Under the pieces are notes generated by a model that saw nothing but the letters and a program-made list of their open reading frames with translations, made no database searches and was not told the DNA's origin. A stretch of DNA of 37,418 bases, from assembly GCA_003427395.1 (NCBI GenBank), contig BFEA01000153.1, positions 1,036,660-1,074,077 of the forward strand, written 5' to 3'. The translations under genes and the position numbers were made by a program. Position 1 is the stretch's first letter. Every line of letters starts with the position of its first letter. Shown in pieces: positions 19,640-30,512 of the stretch. Source of the stretch: Chara braunii. Its lineage: Eukaryota > Streptophyta > Charophyceae > Charales > Characeae.

Positions 19640-20420
19640 TGAACTAAAGATTCAAGGCAATCACGTACTGAGCATGATGGTTCAAGTGTGGATTCCATTG
19701 CACTTCCCTAAATTTTGTAACTTAAAAGCCGTTACGGTAATTGACATCCATAAATTGAAACTTTATCGAACTTCAAGACTAACTTTTAGGCAATAACACG
19801 CTAAACGAGATGGTTTAAGTATGGATTCCATCGCACTTTATGGAAGACTAACTTTATGGAAGACTAACTTGAAGGCAATCACACGGTAAACGAGATGGTT
19901 TAAGTATGGATTCCATCGCACTTCGATAATTTATGTAACTTAAAAGACGTAACTGGTGGACTTGCACAAATTGGAACTCAATCGAAGAGTTAACTTTAAG
20001 GCAATCACACGGTTTACCGTCTGATTGCCTTAGAGTTAAGTATGAATTCCATCACACTTTGATAATTTATGTTACTTAAAAGACATTACCGGCATGTCAT
20101 TGTCATACATTGAAATTCGTTGACACTAGAAGGTGCACGTAATAAGACACTGAACGAGAAGGTTTTGAATAACCTCGAAGTCTGCATGAATTTTGACTAA
20201 TTTTGAGTGGGGCGTATTTTACATGACATTGTGCCAAGTTGAAATTGGATGTCAATGGAATAGTTGATGCAATTACACGGCAAACGAGATGGCAAACGAG
20301 ATAGTTTAAGTACTATGGATTCCGTCGCACTTCGGCAAATTACCATAAACTGACATGACATTACCATGAACTTAAAATCAAGTGAGTACCATGAATCTCA
20401 TCGCACTTCAAGAAATATCG
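19640..20420. repeat. Diverged AT-rich satellite, about 5 copies
   Basis: Copies begin with GGCAATCAC-type sequence near 19651, 19790, 19875, 20000 and 20268. They share GAGATGGTTTAAGTATGG, ATTCCATCGCACTT and AACTTAAAAGAC segments. Spacing varies (about 85-270 bp), so the array is old and rearranged. Confidence 0.8.
19997..20032. repeat. 36-bp near-perfect palindrome
   Basis: TAAGGCAATCACACGGT (19997-20013) pairs with ACCGTCTGATTGCCTTA (20016-20032), with one mismatch and a two-base centre. It lies within one copy of the AT-rich satellite and is not seen in the others. Confidence 0.8.
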
Positions 20421-20639
20421 TAACAAAATTGAACTACGAATGCTGTGTCTAAATTAAATGCTACGAGTCACCTCAATCTAAACTTTCGAAACGGTTTCCT
20501 CTATCATACATAAATGTAAAGCATCTACAATCGTCGCCGAGCATCTAGATTCAGAAGACCAAAAAAGAGAGGTTTCGGGACTATGAAAGAATAAAAAAAT
20601 GTGTTATTTCAATGATGTAGGATAACATCAAGCCTGAAA

Positions 20640-21930
20640 TAAGATTTAGAAGACCTCACTACTTCAATTTTTTGCAGGGTTTCAGATTAGTTTCAGACAG
20701 GTTCACCCCTTCAGTGTACAGTTCACAGTGGACTTGAATTTATAGATCGCTTAACCGCTTCAGTTTCTGAAGGCAATTTCATCGTCAATATATAGGTCAC
20801 TTAACCCCTTCAGTTGACCGAGAGAAAAACCTTTGAAAACGGTTTCAGAGTCTTCAGCCACTTCAGGCTGGTTCAGAGGTTTCAGACTGAATTATAATGC
20901 ATAAATTCAATCCTCTGAAACTGGTTTCAGTGAAACTGGTTTCACAGTCGCGTTTAATTTATCTGAAACCGGTTTCAGAGGACTCTTGGCAGAACTTTGA
21001 ATGATGGTTAAGATGACATCTGGAACTGGTTTCAGAACGTTCACCCCTTCAGTTTCTGAAGGCTTGAGTTTCTGAAGGGAATTTCGGCATCAATATATAG
21101 GTCACTAACCCTTTCAGTTTCATTCACGGATTTCCTACAAGTTTTGCATTAAAAAAAAAAAAAAACTCTTTTGATAACCCGAAAGCATCCAGAGTCTTCA
21201 GCCACTTCACGCTGATCCCAGTTACTGATTAGAGTTTGACCCAGAGAGAAACCTCTGAAAACGGTTTCAGAGTTTTCTTCACTTCACGATGGTTCGGAGG
21301 TTTCAGACTGAATTATAATGCAAAGATTCAATCCTCTTAAACTGGTTTCAGAGTCACGTTTAATTTATCAGAAACCGGTTTCGGAGGACTCTTGGCAGGA
21401 GTTTAAATGATGGTTAAGATGACATCTGAAACTGATTTCAGAAGGTTCACCCCTTCAGTTTCTGAAGAGAATTTCGGCATCAATTTATAGGTCACTAACC
21501 CTTTCGGTTTCATTCACGGATTTCCTACAAGTTTTGCATTAAAAAAAAAAAACTCTTTTGATAACCCGAAAGCATCCAGAGTCTTCAGCCACTTCACGCT
21601 GATCCCAGTTACAGATTAGAGTTTGACCCAGAGAGAAACCTCTGAAAACGGTTTCTGAGTCTTCAGCCACTTCAGGGTGGTTCAGAGGTTTCATACTGAA
21701 TTATAATGCATAGATCCAGTCCTCTGAAACTCGTTTCGGAGTCACGTTTCATTTATATGAACCCGGTTTCAGAGGACTCTTTGCAGGACATTGAATGGAT
21801 GGTTCAGATGACGTCTGAAACAGGTTTCAGAAGGTTCACCCCTTCAGTTTCTTAAGGGAATTTCTACGTCAATTGATAGGCCACTTAACCCCATCAGAAC
21901 GTTCACCCTTTCATTTGCAGAAATAACATG
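20640..21930. repeat. Satellite with about 3 copies of a 390-420-bp unit built from CTGAAAC/GTTTCAG motifs
   Basis: ACTGAATTATAATGC occurs at 20886, 21307 and 21695 (spacing 421 and 388), and the ATGATGGTTAAGATGAC block at 21001, 21407 and about 21797. Each unit includes forms of the palindrome CTGAAACCGGTTTCAG, perfect over 18 bp at 20962-20979. Further CTGAAAC[TC]GGTTTCA copies and a poly(A) tract near 21150 and 21541 are present. No coding frame is visible. Confidence 0.88.
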
Positions 21931-22224
21931 ATCATGCTACAATGTGCACACTCCGGTTAGTGAAACAAAACATGTCGGGGCAGATCAAGAGGTTGCGGTC
22001 CAGAGGGAGAGAGAGAGAAAAAAAAAAAAGGTTTTGCACTATTCATAGCCTCACATGGAAAAATATTTGTCCACGACATGGTAAAAATTCTTCATGGACT
22101 GTTGTCTGCTGCTCTGACAACAACACTAACCATAATGTTCGGGCAAGTTCGGCTGCTATCCCCGATTGTGGTTTCAAGATGTTGGATCCCTCTTGCTCCA
22201 CCAAGCTCCCCTGCTATCTCTGGT

Positions 22225-22301
<77 letters not shown>

Positions 22302-22463
22302 CAAATGATTCATCACTTTAATATCTCTAGATTGTTAAACGTCAACACAAACTCACACATGGGGTTATACTTCAGCTCATTCAAAGCGTTGATCACTTCA
22401 GTATCTCCACACATGAGGGTATACTCCAGTTGTTGAAACAGAGCATGCCAGGGCAGATCAAGT

Positions 22464-22516
<53 letters not shown>

Positions 22517-22620
22517 GGAGATAGAAAGAGAGAGAACATTTCATTTGCAGAAATAACATGATCATGCTACTATTTGCACAGAGGGGCAGATCAAGAGGTT
22601 GCGGTCCGCACACACACACA

Positions 22621-22672
<52 letters not shown>

Positions 22673-22785
22673 AAGAGAGAGACAAAAGAGTTTTCCACTA
22701 TTCATAGACTCGAATAGAAAAATATTTGTCCACGACATGGTAAAAAATCTTCATTGACTGTTATCTGCTGCTCTGAGACAACCCT
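21912..22785. repeat. Direct duplication of about 220 bp, second copy expanded by microsatellites
   Basis: CATTTGCAGAAATAACATGA starts at 21912 and at 22542 (offset 630). Both are followed by GGGGCAGATCAAGAGGTTGC, a purine tract, and ATTTGTCCACGACATGGTAA. The second copy carries extra (CA)n and (GA)n. A third fragment, CAGGGCAGATCAAG, lies at 22449. Confidence 0.85.
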
Positions 22786-22817
22786 GAGAACCATCAAGCT
22801 CCCCTGCTATCCCTGGT

Positions 22818-22892
<75 letters not shown>

Positions 22893-23007
22893 CTCTCTCT
22901 CTCATTTGCACTCCCTCTCTCTCTCTCTCTCTCTCTCTCGCTCTCGCTATGCCTCTCCCTCACTCTCGCGGTCTCTGGTCCCTTTCTCTCTCACTGCTTT
23001 TTGTCTC

Positions 23008-23060
<53 letters not shown>

Positions 23061-23061
23061 N

Positions 23062-23096
<35 letters not shown>
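22228..23096. repeat. Cluster of CT, CA and GA microsatellites
   Basis: The tracts are (CT)n at 22228-22297, (CA)n at 22467-22515, (CA)n then (GA)n at 22609-22684, CT-rich at 22821-22950 and (CT)n at 23010-23096. A single N lies at 23061. Open frames of Ser-Leu repeats here are artefacts. Confidence 0.95.
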
Positions 23097-23198
23097 AGCT
23101 AACAATCAGCAAAGGAATAATTAACATCATGGATGCCGCATCCTTTTCGCTGCACCGCTGCTCTGACAACACCATGGAGCACAACATTCGGTAACTAT

Positions 23199-23400
23199 CC
23201 TCGATTCTGATTTCAAAGATGTTGCATCCCTCTCCCCCACCGTTGCTCAGATAACCCGATGAATCATCAAGCCCCCCAGCTATCCCTGGCTCTCTCTATC
23301 CCCGATTGTGATTTCAAAGATTTTGCATCCCTTTCCCCCACCGTTGCTCATGTACCCTGAGGAACAATCAAGCCCCACAACTCTCTCTCTCTCTCTCTCT
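23199..23400. repeat. 101-bp tandem duplication
   Basis: CGATTCTGATTTCAAAGATG at 23202 matches CGATTGTGATTTCAAAGATT at 23303. Both are followed by TTGCATCCCT, CCCCCACCGTTGCTCA and ATCAAGCCCC. An older copy of the CCCCGATTGTG..TTCAA block lies near 22159. The second copy ends in a short (CT)n. Confidence 0.85.
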
Positions 23401-23763
23401 GAATTGACAGTCAGCGAAGAATTTGTGTGACAGGATGTCAAATGGGAATAATTAACATTATGGACGTCTCATCCCTTTTTCATAAATCTTCCGCTCAACC
23501 TACATCCACGGCCTCGAGAATCGCTCCTTATTCAGAAATCTGCAAGGAACGAAACACACAAGCGATTCGTAGGGGTGTTAGGTTACTAGGTAGAAAGTCG
23601 AATCTGTCATTGGCCATAAAATCTGCAAGAAAAGAAACATGTGAGCAATTAGTAAAAGCTCGTGAGTTAACGGGTTCGCCTAGTCAGTCATTCCGGACGA
23701 CAGTACCCGGGTAAGCATTCGGTGGGTAAACACACATTTTGGAAGACAGGCGGGCGAACAGCC
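23401..23763. other. No gene supported
   Basis: A 95-codon plus-strand frame (23427-23714) has no recognisable motif. Its start region copies the ATTAACATYATGGA sequence seen at 23118. I do not call it a gene. Confidence 0.45.
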
Positions 23764-24495
23764 AGATAGATAAACATCATAAACATATAGACATAAGTGT
23801 GTGCATAGAAAGGGATGAATACAAAGGGCAGGCGAGGAAGGCACATGAATGGACAGATGGGTAGCCAGCCAGATACACATAGTAGATAGATAAACATCAT
23901 AAACANNNNNNNNNNNNNNNNNNNNNNNNNNNNNNNNNNNNNNNNNNNNNNNNNNNNNNNNNNNNNNNNNNNNNNNNNNNNNNNNNNNNNNNNNNNNNNN
24001 NNNNNNNNNNNNNNNNNNNNNNNNNNNNNNNNNNNNNNNNNNNNNNNNNNNNNNNNNNNNNNNNNNNNNNNNNNNNNNNNNNNNNNNNNNNNNNNNNNNN
24101 NNNNNTAGTAGATAGATAAACATCATAAACAGATAGACATAAGTGTGTGCATAGACAGGGATGAATACAAAGGGCAGGCGAGGAAGGCACATGAATGGAC
24201 GGATGGGTAGCCAGCGAGATACACATAGATCGAGCGATAAGGATCAATAGATACAGAGATGGATCTGTACAACGATTGACATAGATAGATAAATACAGAT
24301 ATAGGCAGACTGATATAAGCAGATACATATTGTCACACCCGATAAGTGACTATGACGCAGGGGAAGAGGAGATGAAGAAAGGCGGACGAACAGGTAGATA
24401 GATAAAGATCATAAACAGATAAACATAAGTGTGTGCACAGAAAGGGATGAATACAAAGAGCAGGCGAGAAAGGTACATCAATGGACGGATGGGTA
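23764..24495. repeat. 120-bp tandem repeat (VNTR) with a 200-N gap
   Basis: AGATAGATAAACATCATAAA starts at 23764, 23884 and, after the gap, 24110; a diverged copy (AGATAGATAAAGATCATAAA) starts at 24396. Each unit continues with ACATAAGTGTGTGCATAG, GGATGAATACAAAG, CAGGCGAG and ATGGACxGATGGGTA. Ns fill 23906-24105. The round 200 suggests an arbitrary gap size, so copy number is unknown. Confidence 0.92.
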
Positions 24496-24654
24496 CGTCA
24501 TTGGTGTTGGTGCTGTTTGTTAGGGTCCATGCACCCTATATACCTGAATTCTTAGGCTGATTTCAGATATACATAAGGTGTTAGACTATGTCTAACCACA
24601 TTTTTTTATTTTTTAATTTAATTATTGTATTGTTTTTCGCCCACTTTCCTTTTC

Positions 24655-24687
<33 letters not shown>

Positions 24688-25119
24688 TCTAAAGCTTCCA
24701 GTGACTCAAACATGTTCAAATTTGCATTACCAACAAGGTCGCCAGTACCTTGATGCAAGGTCTCTCCCTCTCTCCCTCTCTCACACACATGCACACACAT
24801 CACAGGGCAGACATGTGGTGCAGGGCAGACATCTGGGTCATTTACCCTAAAAGACAACATGGGCACTTGGCGGGGTTCCGAACGTCTGCCTTGGTGACTG
24901 ACAAAAAAAAACAGAGTAAAGACAATTCTGATTTTCAAGCCACAATTTTCTCTTTGACTTTCATTAGAGGATGAAGAAGGGGAAGATCAAGGAATCAAGC
25001 AGGAGGACACATGGAGGAGGAGGAGGAGGACGAGGAACAGGAGCAGAGATAGAGGGTTAAAGGAGACGAGGGTGCAGCAGGACGACAACGAGGATGAGGA
25101 CAGATGGAGGAGGGCTGCT
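24496..25119. other. Non-coding, simple repeats
   Basis: No gene seen. It contains an (AATC)n tract at about 24654-24687, CT/CA-rich sequence at 24761-24800, and an (AGG)-rich purine stretch at about 24985-25110. Confidence 0.6.
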
Positions 25120-25700
25120 GACACTCACTGCAACCTTTTGCTGAAAATAGTTGCAACAACGGTTGCTGCAAATGGTTGCAATGGCTGGCTGCAGCAACAC
25201 TTTGCTTAAATCAGTAAGAAGAACCTTTTGCTGTGACCAGTTACAACAACATGTTGCTGTAACCGGCTGCAACAAACGTTTCCTGCAACTGTTTATAGCA
25301 GCTTTTAACAAATTTCAGCATCCATTTGCAGGAAAAGGTTGTTGCAACTGGAGACAATAGACGATTACTGTAAGCAGTCGCTGCACCAAAGGTTTGTTGC
25401 AACGAGTCACAAAAACTGTTCGCAGCATACGGCAACACCAACCACTTACTGCAATAGAGCATAGCGTACAGTAGAGAGAAGAGTAGAGTACATTGGAGTA
25501 CAAAAAAAGAGTTCAGCAGAGAAGACAGTAGAGTAGAGTAAAGTGCAGTAGGGTAAGAGAGATGAGTAGAGTACAGTGAGGAAGAAACGGGAGACTCAAG
25601 AGAGTACATTAGACTCGAGCATGTAGAGTAAAGTGGAGTAGGGAGTAAAGTAAAGCAAAGTATTGTAGAGTGTGGGAAGCAGTCAAGTACTTGGAAGAAT
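25120..25700. repeat. Degenerate TTGC/GCAA repeat followed by a degenerate GAGTA array
   Basis: From 25120 to about 25450 the motifs GTTGCAAC, TTGCTG and CAGCAAC alternate on both strands, giving many small inverted repeats. From about 25460 to 25670 a degenerate pentamer array (GAGTA, GTAGA, AGTAA) follows. Neither is coding. Confidence 0.7.
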
Positions 25701-26570
25701 AGGAACTGCAATCACCTCGGGCGCATATTTTTTTATTTTCTTTTCTTTTCTTTTTTATATTTCTTTTCCAAATCAATATGCAGTTGTCCAAAATGCTTAC
25801 AATACCTTTGCTACCATAACTCTCACAGGAAAGAGATGCAACTCAATAATAGAGCCCAAGATTACCCCTCTTGGAAAGAACCTAAAGCACCTTTTCTACC
25901 ACAACTTTCATTGCACAAAGCTACACCTCACTACAACCAGAATCTTGCCCCTATTGGAAGAAGCCAATGTACAAATAATAAGATGTATTATATGAGGTAT
26001 GCAAGAGACATAGACAAACAAATGCACTCCACAAGTGTTTAAGACTACCTCCCACTTCTGCTCGAATAATAAAAGGGCAGTTGGGCAACGAGATCAAACT
26101 CACTATGACCTGAACTCCAAGGACATGATGTGTACAATGATGAAATATACGACATGAAACATGCAAGAGATGTAGACAACAAGATGTACTCCGAAAATGT
26201 CTAAGACACTTCCCGTATCTGCGAGAATCAAACGACAGGCAAGGCAAGTAGTCTTTACTTACACAAGAAAATTTATCGTCGAAGAAGAAGTTTTGCCCTT
26301 TTAAAGGGTGCACGATCTTGGATTTTCTGAAAATTCGAGCTTCTTTTTTTCTCGTGGTCAATTTGGCATATGACCAGAAGTAAGAAATTGAATTAATCTT
26401 TGTTCATGTGCCTGCAAAAAATCACAAAAAAATACAAGTTCCATAATATTTTCATGAGAGATTAAGCTTGATAAAATTCATATAAAAAGTTGCAGCAGAA
26501 AGTTGTGACTACTGATACGTATCCAATGAAATGTTCCACTAGAGAGGGTAAATGTTTGAAGATACAAGAA
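25701..26570. repeat. Non-coding, one diverged direct repeat
   Basis: The block near 25990-26085 (ATGCAAGAGACATAGACAA, CACTTCTGC) recurs near 26155-26245 (ATGCAAGAGATGTAGACAA, TATCTGCG). No gene is recognised. Confidence 0.55.
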
Positions 26571-26663
26571 TAAGAAGAAGAAGAAGAAAAGAGGCGGGGG
26601 AGGAGGAGGAGGAGGAGGAGGAGGAGGAGGAGACGGCACTATAGAAGGGGGAGTAAAACTCTG

Positions 26664-26719
<56 letters not shown>

Positions 26720-26720
26720 A
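26571..26720. repeat. (AAG)n, (AGG)n and (CT)n microsatellites
   Basis: An AAG-rich run at about 26572-26590 is followed by (AGG)n at about 26596-26632 and (CT)n at about 26660-26718. Confidence 0.95.
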
Positions 26721-26747
26721 AACCCAATGAAAGATGAAGAAGAAGAA

Positions 26748-27239
26748 TCCAAGAAGGAAAACAGGAAGAACAAAAAAGGAAAGAAGAAGAATGCAAAGAT
26801 GAAGAAGACGGCCAACTAACAAAGAAACAAGCCTTCTGCGTCATTGATCAATCAACCTTCTGTCTTTTGTTTTTATTTTTTATTTTTTCCAGAATTATTC
26901 AGATTTGACGAAGCATAACACAAGTTGAGGTCCGGGGTCCTCACAGTCTACCCCGGGGAAATGATGATCGCTCAACAATTTTGTTGTCTTTTGCAAAGAG
27001 GCTATTAGGGCCTCACTGAACTACTCTTCAGATGTGTGAAACTAAGCATGTAGAAGCTAGCACTGCAGGGGGTGTATTAAAAAAATAAAAATAAAAAAAT
27101 TATTGTCTTGTGCAAAGGCGCTCTTAGGGCCTCGCTGCACTACTCGCCAGATGTGTGAAACTGAGCATGTAGAAGCAAGAAAAACAGGAAGAACAAGAAA
27201 AGGAAAGAAGAAGGAGGCAAAGAAGAAGAAGACGACCAA
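26748..27239. repeat. Direct duplications downstream of the KDZ gene
   Basis: The AAG-rich block 26748-26832 (ending GACGGCCAACTAACAAAGAA) matches 27170-27255 (GACGACCAACTAACAAAGAA), offset about 422. The block 26990-27061 (TTAGGGCCTCACTGAACTAC) matches 27108-27180 (TTAGGGCCTCGCTGCACTAC). The first duplication includes the region of the KDZ stop codon, so 26832 may mark a second copy of the gene's 3' end. Confidence 0.75.
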
Positions 27240-27460
27240 CTAACAAAGAAACATAAAACAAGAAGGATATAGTGAGTCCTTAAACGCAAAGAGGAGATTG
27301 GTGAATTTATAGCTCATGTTGTGCTTGAATCTAGCAAACCATTTAAACCTTTGCTCACAAATGGACATGTTAGCTTCAGTCAGCTCTTCGTACTTCGTAG
27401 GATTGACATTGGCTTTGCACCAGTGTCCAACATGGTTCTTCCTAAAATGGAAATTGTCAA
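27240..27460 (-). CDS. KDZ exon 7: transposase C-terminal core
   Basis: The acceptor CTTCTATGTGTAG ends at 27461. Reading in the phase left by exon 6 gives VDNFHFRKNHVGHWCKANVN, then YEELTEANMSICEQRFKWFA, ending at TAG 27240-27242. The D of VDNFHF, the NH.G.WC segment and the E of CEQ are the most conserved part of KDZ transposases; D and E are probable catalytic acids (inference). The last 25 residues (after HNMSY) look less conserved. Confidence 0.85.
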
Positions 27461-27554
27461 CTACACATAGAAGAAAATACAAGGGAAGTGAACAGAGATT
27501 AAAACTTCAAAAAATTTGATTCAGTATACATATTTTTTGAATATCAGACGCATC

Positions 27555-28434
27555 GTAATCCACCTATCGACATTTTTTGCCTAAAGTTGCAGAAGGCTAT
27601 CTACTTTTCCGTTCAGGGATGCAGGAAAGCAAGAAAAAAACAACATATGGTATAAAAAGAAGGCAAATAGCAGTGAGGAAAGGAGATATAAATAATAGTC
27701 ATAGCTAGGAGAGAAACAACATACTGTAATAAGATGGGAGGACGACAAATTCATTTAGACTTGTAATCATTGATGGATCCTCATGAGAAGACAACTGATG
27801 TGTTTGGTTTTGAGGACATGTAATAAGATCTTACCGACATGATGAATCATTTCCACATTAGTGAACTCTATTGTCTTTGATGTTGCATTCCTTCGCTTTT
27901 CATTCAATGCAAAACGGAGAAGGTGACACATATCGTCATATCGAATGAAGTTTGGAAATGGATGGTTTGCAAACAACGTCAAAAGGTAACGCAATCCACC
28001 TATCGACATTTTTTGCCTAACGTTGCAAGAGGCTACCTACTTTTCCATTCAGGGATGCAGGAAAGCAAGAAAAAAACAACAGATGGTATAAAAAGAAGAC
28101 AAATAGCAGTGAGGAGAGGAGAGATAAATAAAAGTCATAGCTAGGAGAGAAACAACATACTGTAATAAGATGGGAGGGCGAAAAATTCATTTAGACTTGT
28201 AATCATTGATGGATCCTCATAACAAGAGAATTATTTGACTGATGTGTTTTGTTTTGAGGACATGTAATAAGATCTTACCGACATGATGAATCATTTCCAC
28301 ATTAGTGAACTCTTTTGTCTTTGTTGTTGCATTCCTTCGCTTTTCATTCAATGCAAAACGGAGAAGGTGACACATATCGTCATATCCAATGAAGTTTGGA
28401 AATGGATGGTTTGCAAACAACGTTAAAAAGTAAT
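27555..28434. repeat. Tandem duplication (436-444 bp) containing a KDZ exon
   Basis: Copy A is about 27555-27990 and copy B about 27991-28434. CACCTATCGACATTTTTTGC starts at 27561 and 27997 (offset 436), and GACATGATGAATCATTTCCA starts at 27836 and 28280 (offset 444). An 8-bp indel near 28230 explains the difference. Identity is high, so the duplication is young compared with the other repeats here. Confidence 0.92.
27835..27985 (-). pseudogene. Duplicate copy of KDZ exon 6 (copy A)
   Basis: It encodes LTLFANHPFPNFIRYDDMCH and the following residues through EMIHHV, with an intact donor (GTAAGATC, exon end 27835). Compared with copy B it has Arg for Gly before YDDMC. The duplication breakpoint cuts just inside the exon start, so the original acceptor and the first codons (VYHYF) are missing. 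Splicing from copy B directly to exon 7 keeps the frame, so copy A is probably skipped. Confidence 0.8.
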
Positions 28435-28441
28435 GATAGAC
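28279..28441 (-). CDS. KDZ exon 6 (copy B): YDDMC segment
   Basis: The acceptor GATTTTGTGATGCAG ends at 28442 and the donor G|GTAAGATC follows 28279. The exon reads VYHYFLTLFANHPFPNFIGY, then DDMCHLLRFALNEKRRNA, then FTNVEMIHHV. Joined to exon 5 it gives ESCTQ-VYHYF, which matches the usual KDZ order E..ESLTQVY.FL...P.FI.YDDMCHL.RFA. The first D of YDDMC is a likely active-site residue. Confidence 0.85.
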
Positions 28442-29630
28442 CTGCATCACAAAATCAATTTAAATTGAGAAAATGAGAAATTATTATGGTTTGCAAACAA
28501 CGTCCGGACGGTCAGCATGCTCCATATGCTGTTTTTTTGGCCGCCCTGGGGAAGATCGAGATACCCAGTGTTGCCCGACAAACTGTACTCAAACTGCGAA
28601 AATAGAGAAATAAATAAGGGGTTGTCACAAACTATGCATATATATCTATAGTCCACTAGCTGTCATCGGTAAACCGTAGGCATAGCATGATAAGATAATA
28701 ACAAACAAGGGGTTATGACAGACTGTTTTCTTGTGCAGTTTCATTGACTCATCAAGATGTCGTCCACAACAGTCGTGCAACCCAGTTATCCAATATGGTC
28801 ATGCACTTTGGAGAACTCAAATTTGTATCACCTACACAGGGCATGTCTGCAGCATCCCGCTTTGTCTTGATCGAGGTTGAATTTGACTTATAATAATTCT
28901 GCAATCAGACTCCCTTCATTCTCCAACTCGCATCCATCTAAAGAGATGGCAAACCAAATTGGCGCGGTGCACCCACTCAAAGCTCAGAGATATGGAAGTC
29001 ACGAACACAGTTCAGATACAAACTCGCTTTAACAGGCTATGACGCATCAGCGTCTGTTCACCCCAACTCCCGTCTGTTTGCGCTCACACACTTAGGATCA
29101 CCTTGAATATCCCACACAGACACTCTCACGTTGTATCTCCCACGAACACACTTCTGAATTCTGCTGATGGAATGGATGCGTCACTAACACTCGTGCATTC
29201 TGCTGAGATTTCTAAAGTCTGTGTGTGTGTGTGTGTGTGCTTGGTGACCTGCATCCCTGATTGAGTGCTTGTTGGCATGAGTCTGTGTGTGACCTGCAAG
29301 GGTATTTTCTTGTTTGGGAGGCCCGTAAGGCCGGTACTTACCTGTGGCCGTAGGGTCGCTACTCACGCATACACACACACACACTTACTAACTTGCAGCG
29401 GCTATTGCTGCACTAAGACCACTACTACTACTACTAACTCTCTCTCAGCCCTCTTCGTCCTCTTGGGCGACCTACAGACCACCTCGCACAAGACGTTGTA
29501 GTAGCGCTTCCGCATGGCTTACACAGTGAATGAATGAATGGCTGGATGCTGCTTCTTTATTTATACTTTTATTCGTGGCTGGTTTGCTCCTTCCCATCGG
29601 GCCCTTGGTGCACACAGTCGCTCGTGGTAC

Positions 29631-29935
29631 TTGCTGACTGAAGTAAGTGTGACTGGGACTGGTACCGACTCAGCTCGGTAAGACTCACCACTTGACCACT
29701 TGCCTCTGTCTAAAGGTGAGGCCTTTCCGAAAGGCCACATCCTGAACTTCCGGAAGGCTACGGACTTGGCCTTTCGGAAATGTTGACTGGAGTAAGTGTG
29801 ACTGGGACTGGTACAGACTCAGCTTGGTAAGACTCACCACTTGACCACTTGCCTATGTCTAAAGGTGAGATCTTTCCGAAAGGCCACTTCCTGAACTTCC
29901 GGAAGGCTACGGACTTGGTCTTTCGGAAGTGTAGC
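29631..29935. repeat. 149-bp tandem duplication with TTTCCGAAAGG palindromes
   Basis: GTAAGTGTGACTGGGACTGG starts at 29643 and 29792 (offset 149). Each unit contains CTTTCCGAAAGGCCAC, CTTCCGGAAG (a perfect palindrome) and CTTTCGGAA. A shorter CAGCTACGACCTTGA/CAGCTACGACCTTAA duplication follows at 29930-29990. Confidence 0.9.
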
Positions 29936-30059
29936 AGCTACGACCTTGATCTTTCAGGACTGTAGCAGCTACGACCTTAACCTTTCAGACTCCCTACAAC
30001 TATGACCTCTACGACAACCTTGACCCCTATCTGATAGGTTTACAATTCGAAACCCGACA

Positions 30060-30180
30060 GACATACTAGCGTACAGCGGACGACATCTGACCCTAAGACA
30101 CAGGTTACGGGTTCAAACACTCAGTGGTATTGTACATGGGCGCGCGAGGTCTAGGGATCGAGCCCTGGGATCTGCATTCG
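30060..30180 (+). mobile_element. Possible tRNA-derived SINE fragment
   Basis: TAGCGTACAGCGG (about 30069) resembles a tRNA A box, and GGTTACGGGTTCAAACAC (about 30107) a B box. Just downstream, CTCAGTGGTA and AGGGATCGAGCCCT (about 30153-30166) form a second, better T-arm-like hairpin with a GATCGAGCC box. No complete tRNA cloverleaf can be drawn. This is a tentative Pol III promoter remnant inside the KDZ intron. Confidence 0.3.
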
Positions 30181-30512
30181 CTACTGCAAAGGTGAAAACT
30201 GTTTCAATTCTTTCACGTTTTGGTAAAACCAGACTTAAAACAAACTAAAAAGCAGATTGAAATGAGTTCTAAGAACAGACTTCAACACACTCGAAACAAG
30301 CTTCAGCCACAATAACACACAAATTTATTAAAAAAAAACTTAGTGCATTCTCCCAATGAGTTGAAAACAGAATAAACCAAACCGAAACAGGTATACAACC
30401 ATGCTATGAACTCGGGTGACCAAATTTGCATTTTTAAATACAAGGTTTGTTAAACAACACTGACCTATGAGAGAACTTTTACAAAAGTAGATACAAAAAG
30501 AAAAGATTTTAC

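Larger units (their letters stand above)
28442..30512 (-). other. 2.07-kb KDZ intron holding repeats
   Basis: The intron lies between exons 5 and 6. It contains a second fragment of exon-like TTTGCAAAC sequence near 28491, a (GT)n at 29218-29239, the 149-bp tandem duplication (29631-29935) and a possible tRNA-derived SINE (30060-30180). No coding frame is convincing. Confidence 0.6.

Noticed and set aside
22754-23194. Long Ser/Leu-repeat proteins over CT microsatellites (also near 26.5, 36.8 and 37.1 kb)
   Set aside because: They are translations of dinucleotide repeats and have no other protein features.
28447-28656. Extra KDZ exon reading LDLPQGGQKNSIWSMLTV
   Set aside because: There is an acceptor-like TTTTCGCAG near 28600, but no donor gives a phase-compatible link, and exon 5 joins exon 6 directly with the expected ESCTQ-VYHYF sequence.
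30060-30180. Functional tRNA gene
   Set aside because: A- and B-box-like sequences are present but no acceptor stem or anticodon arm can be paired; kept only as a possible SINE fragment.
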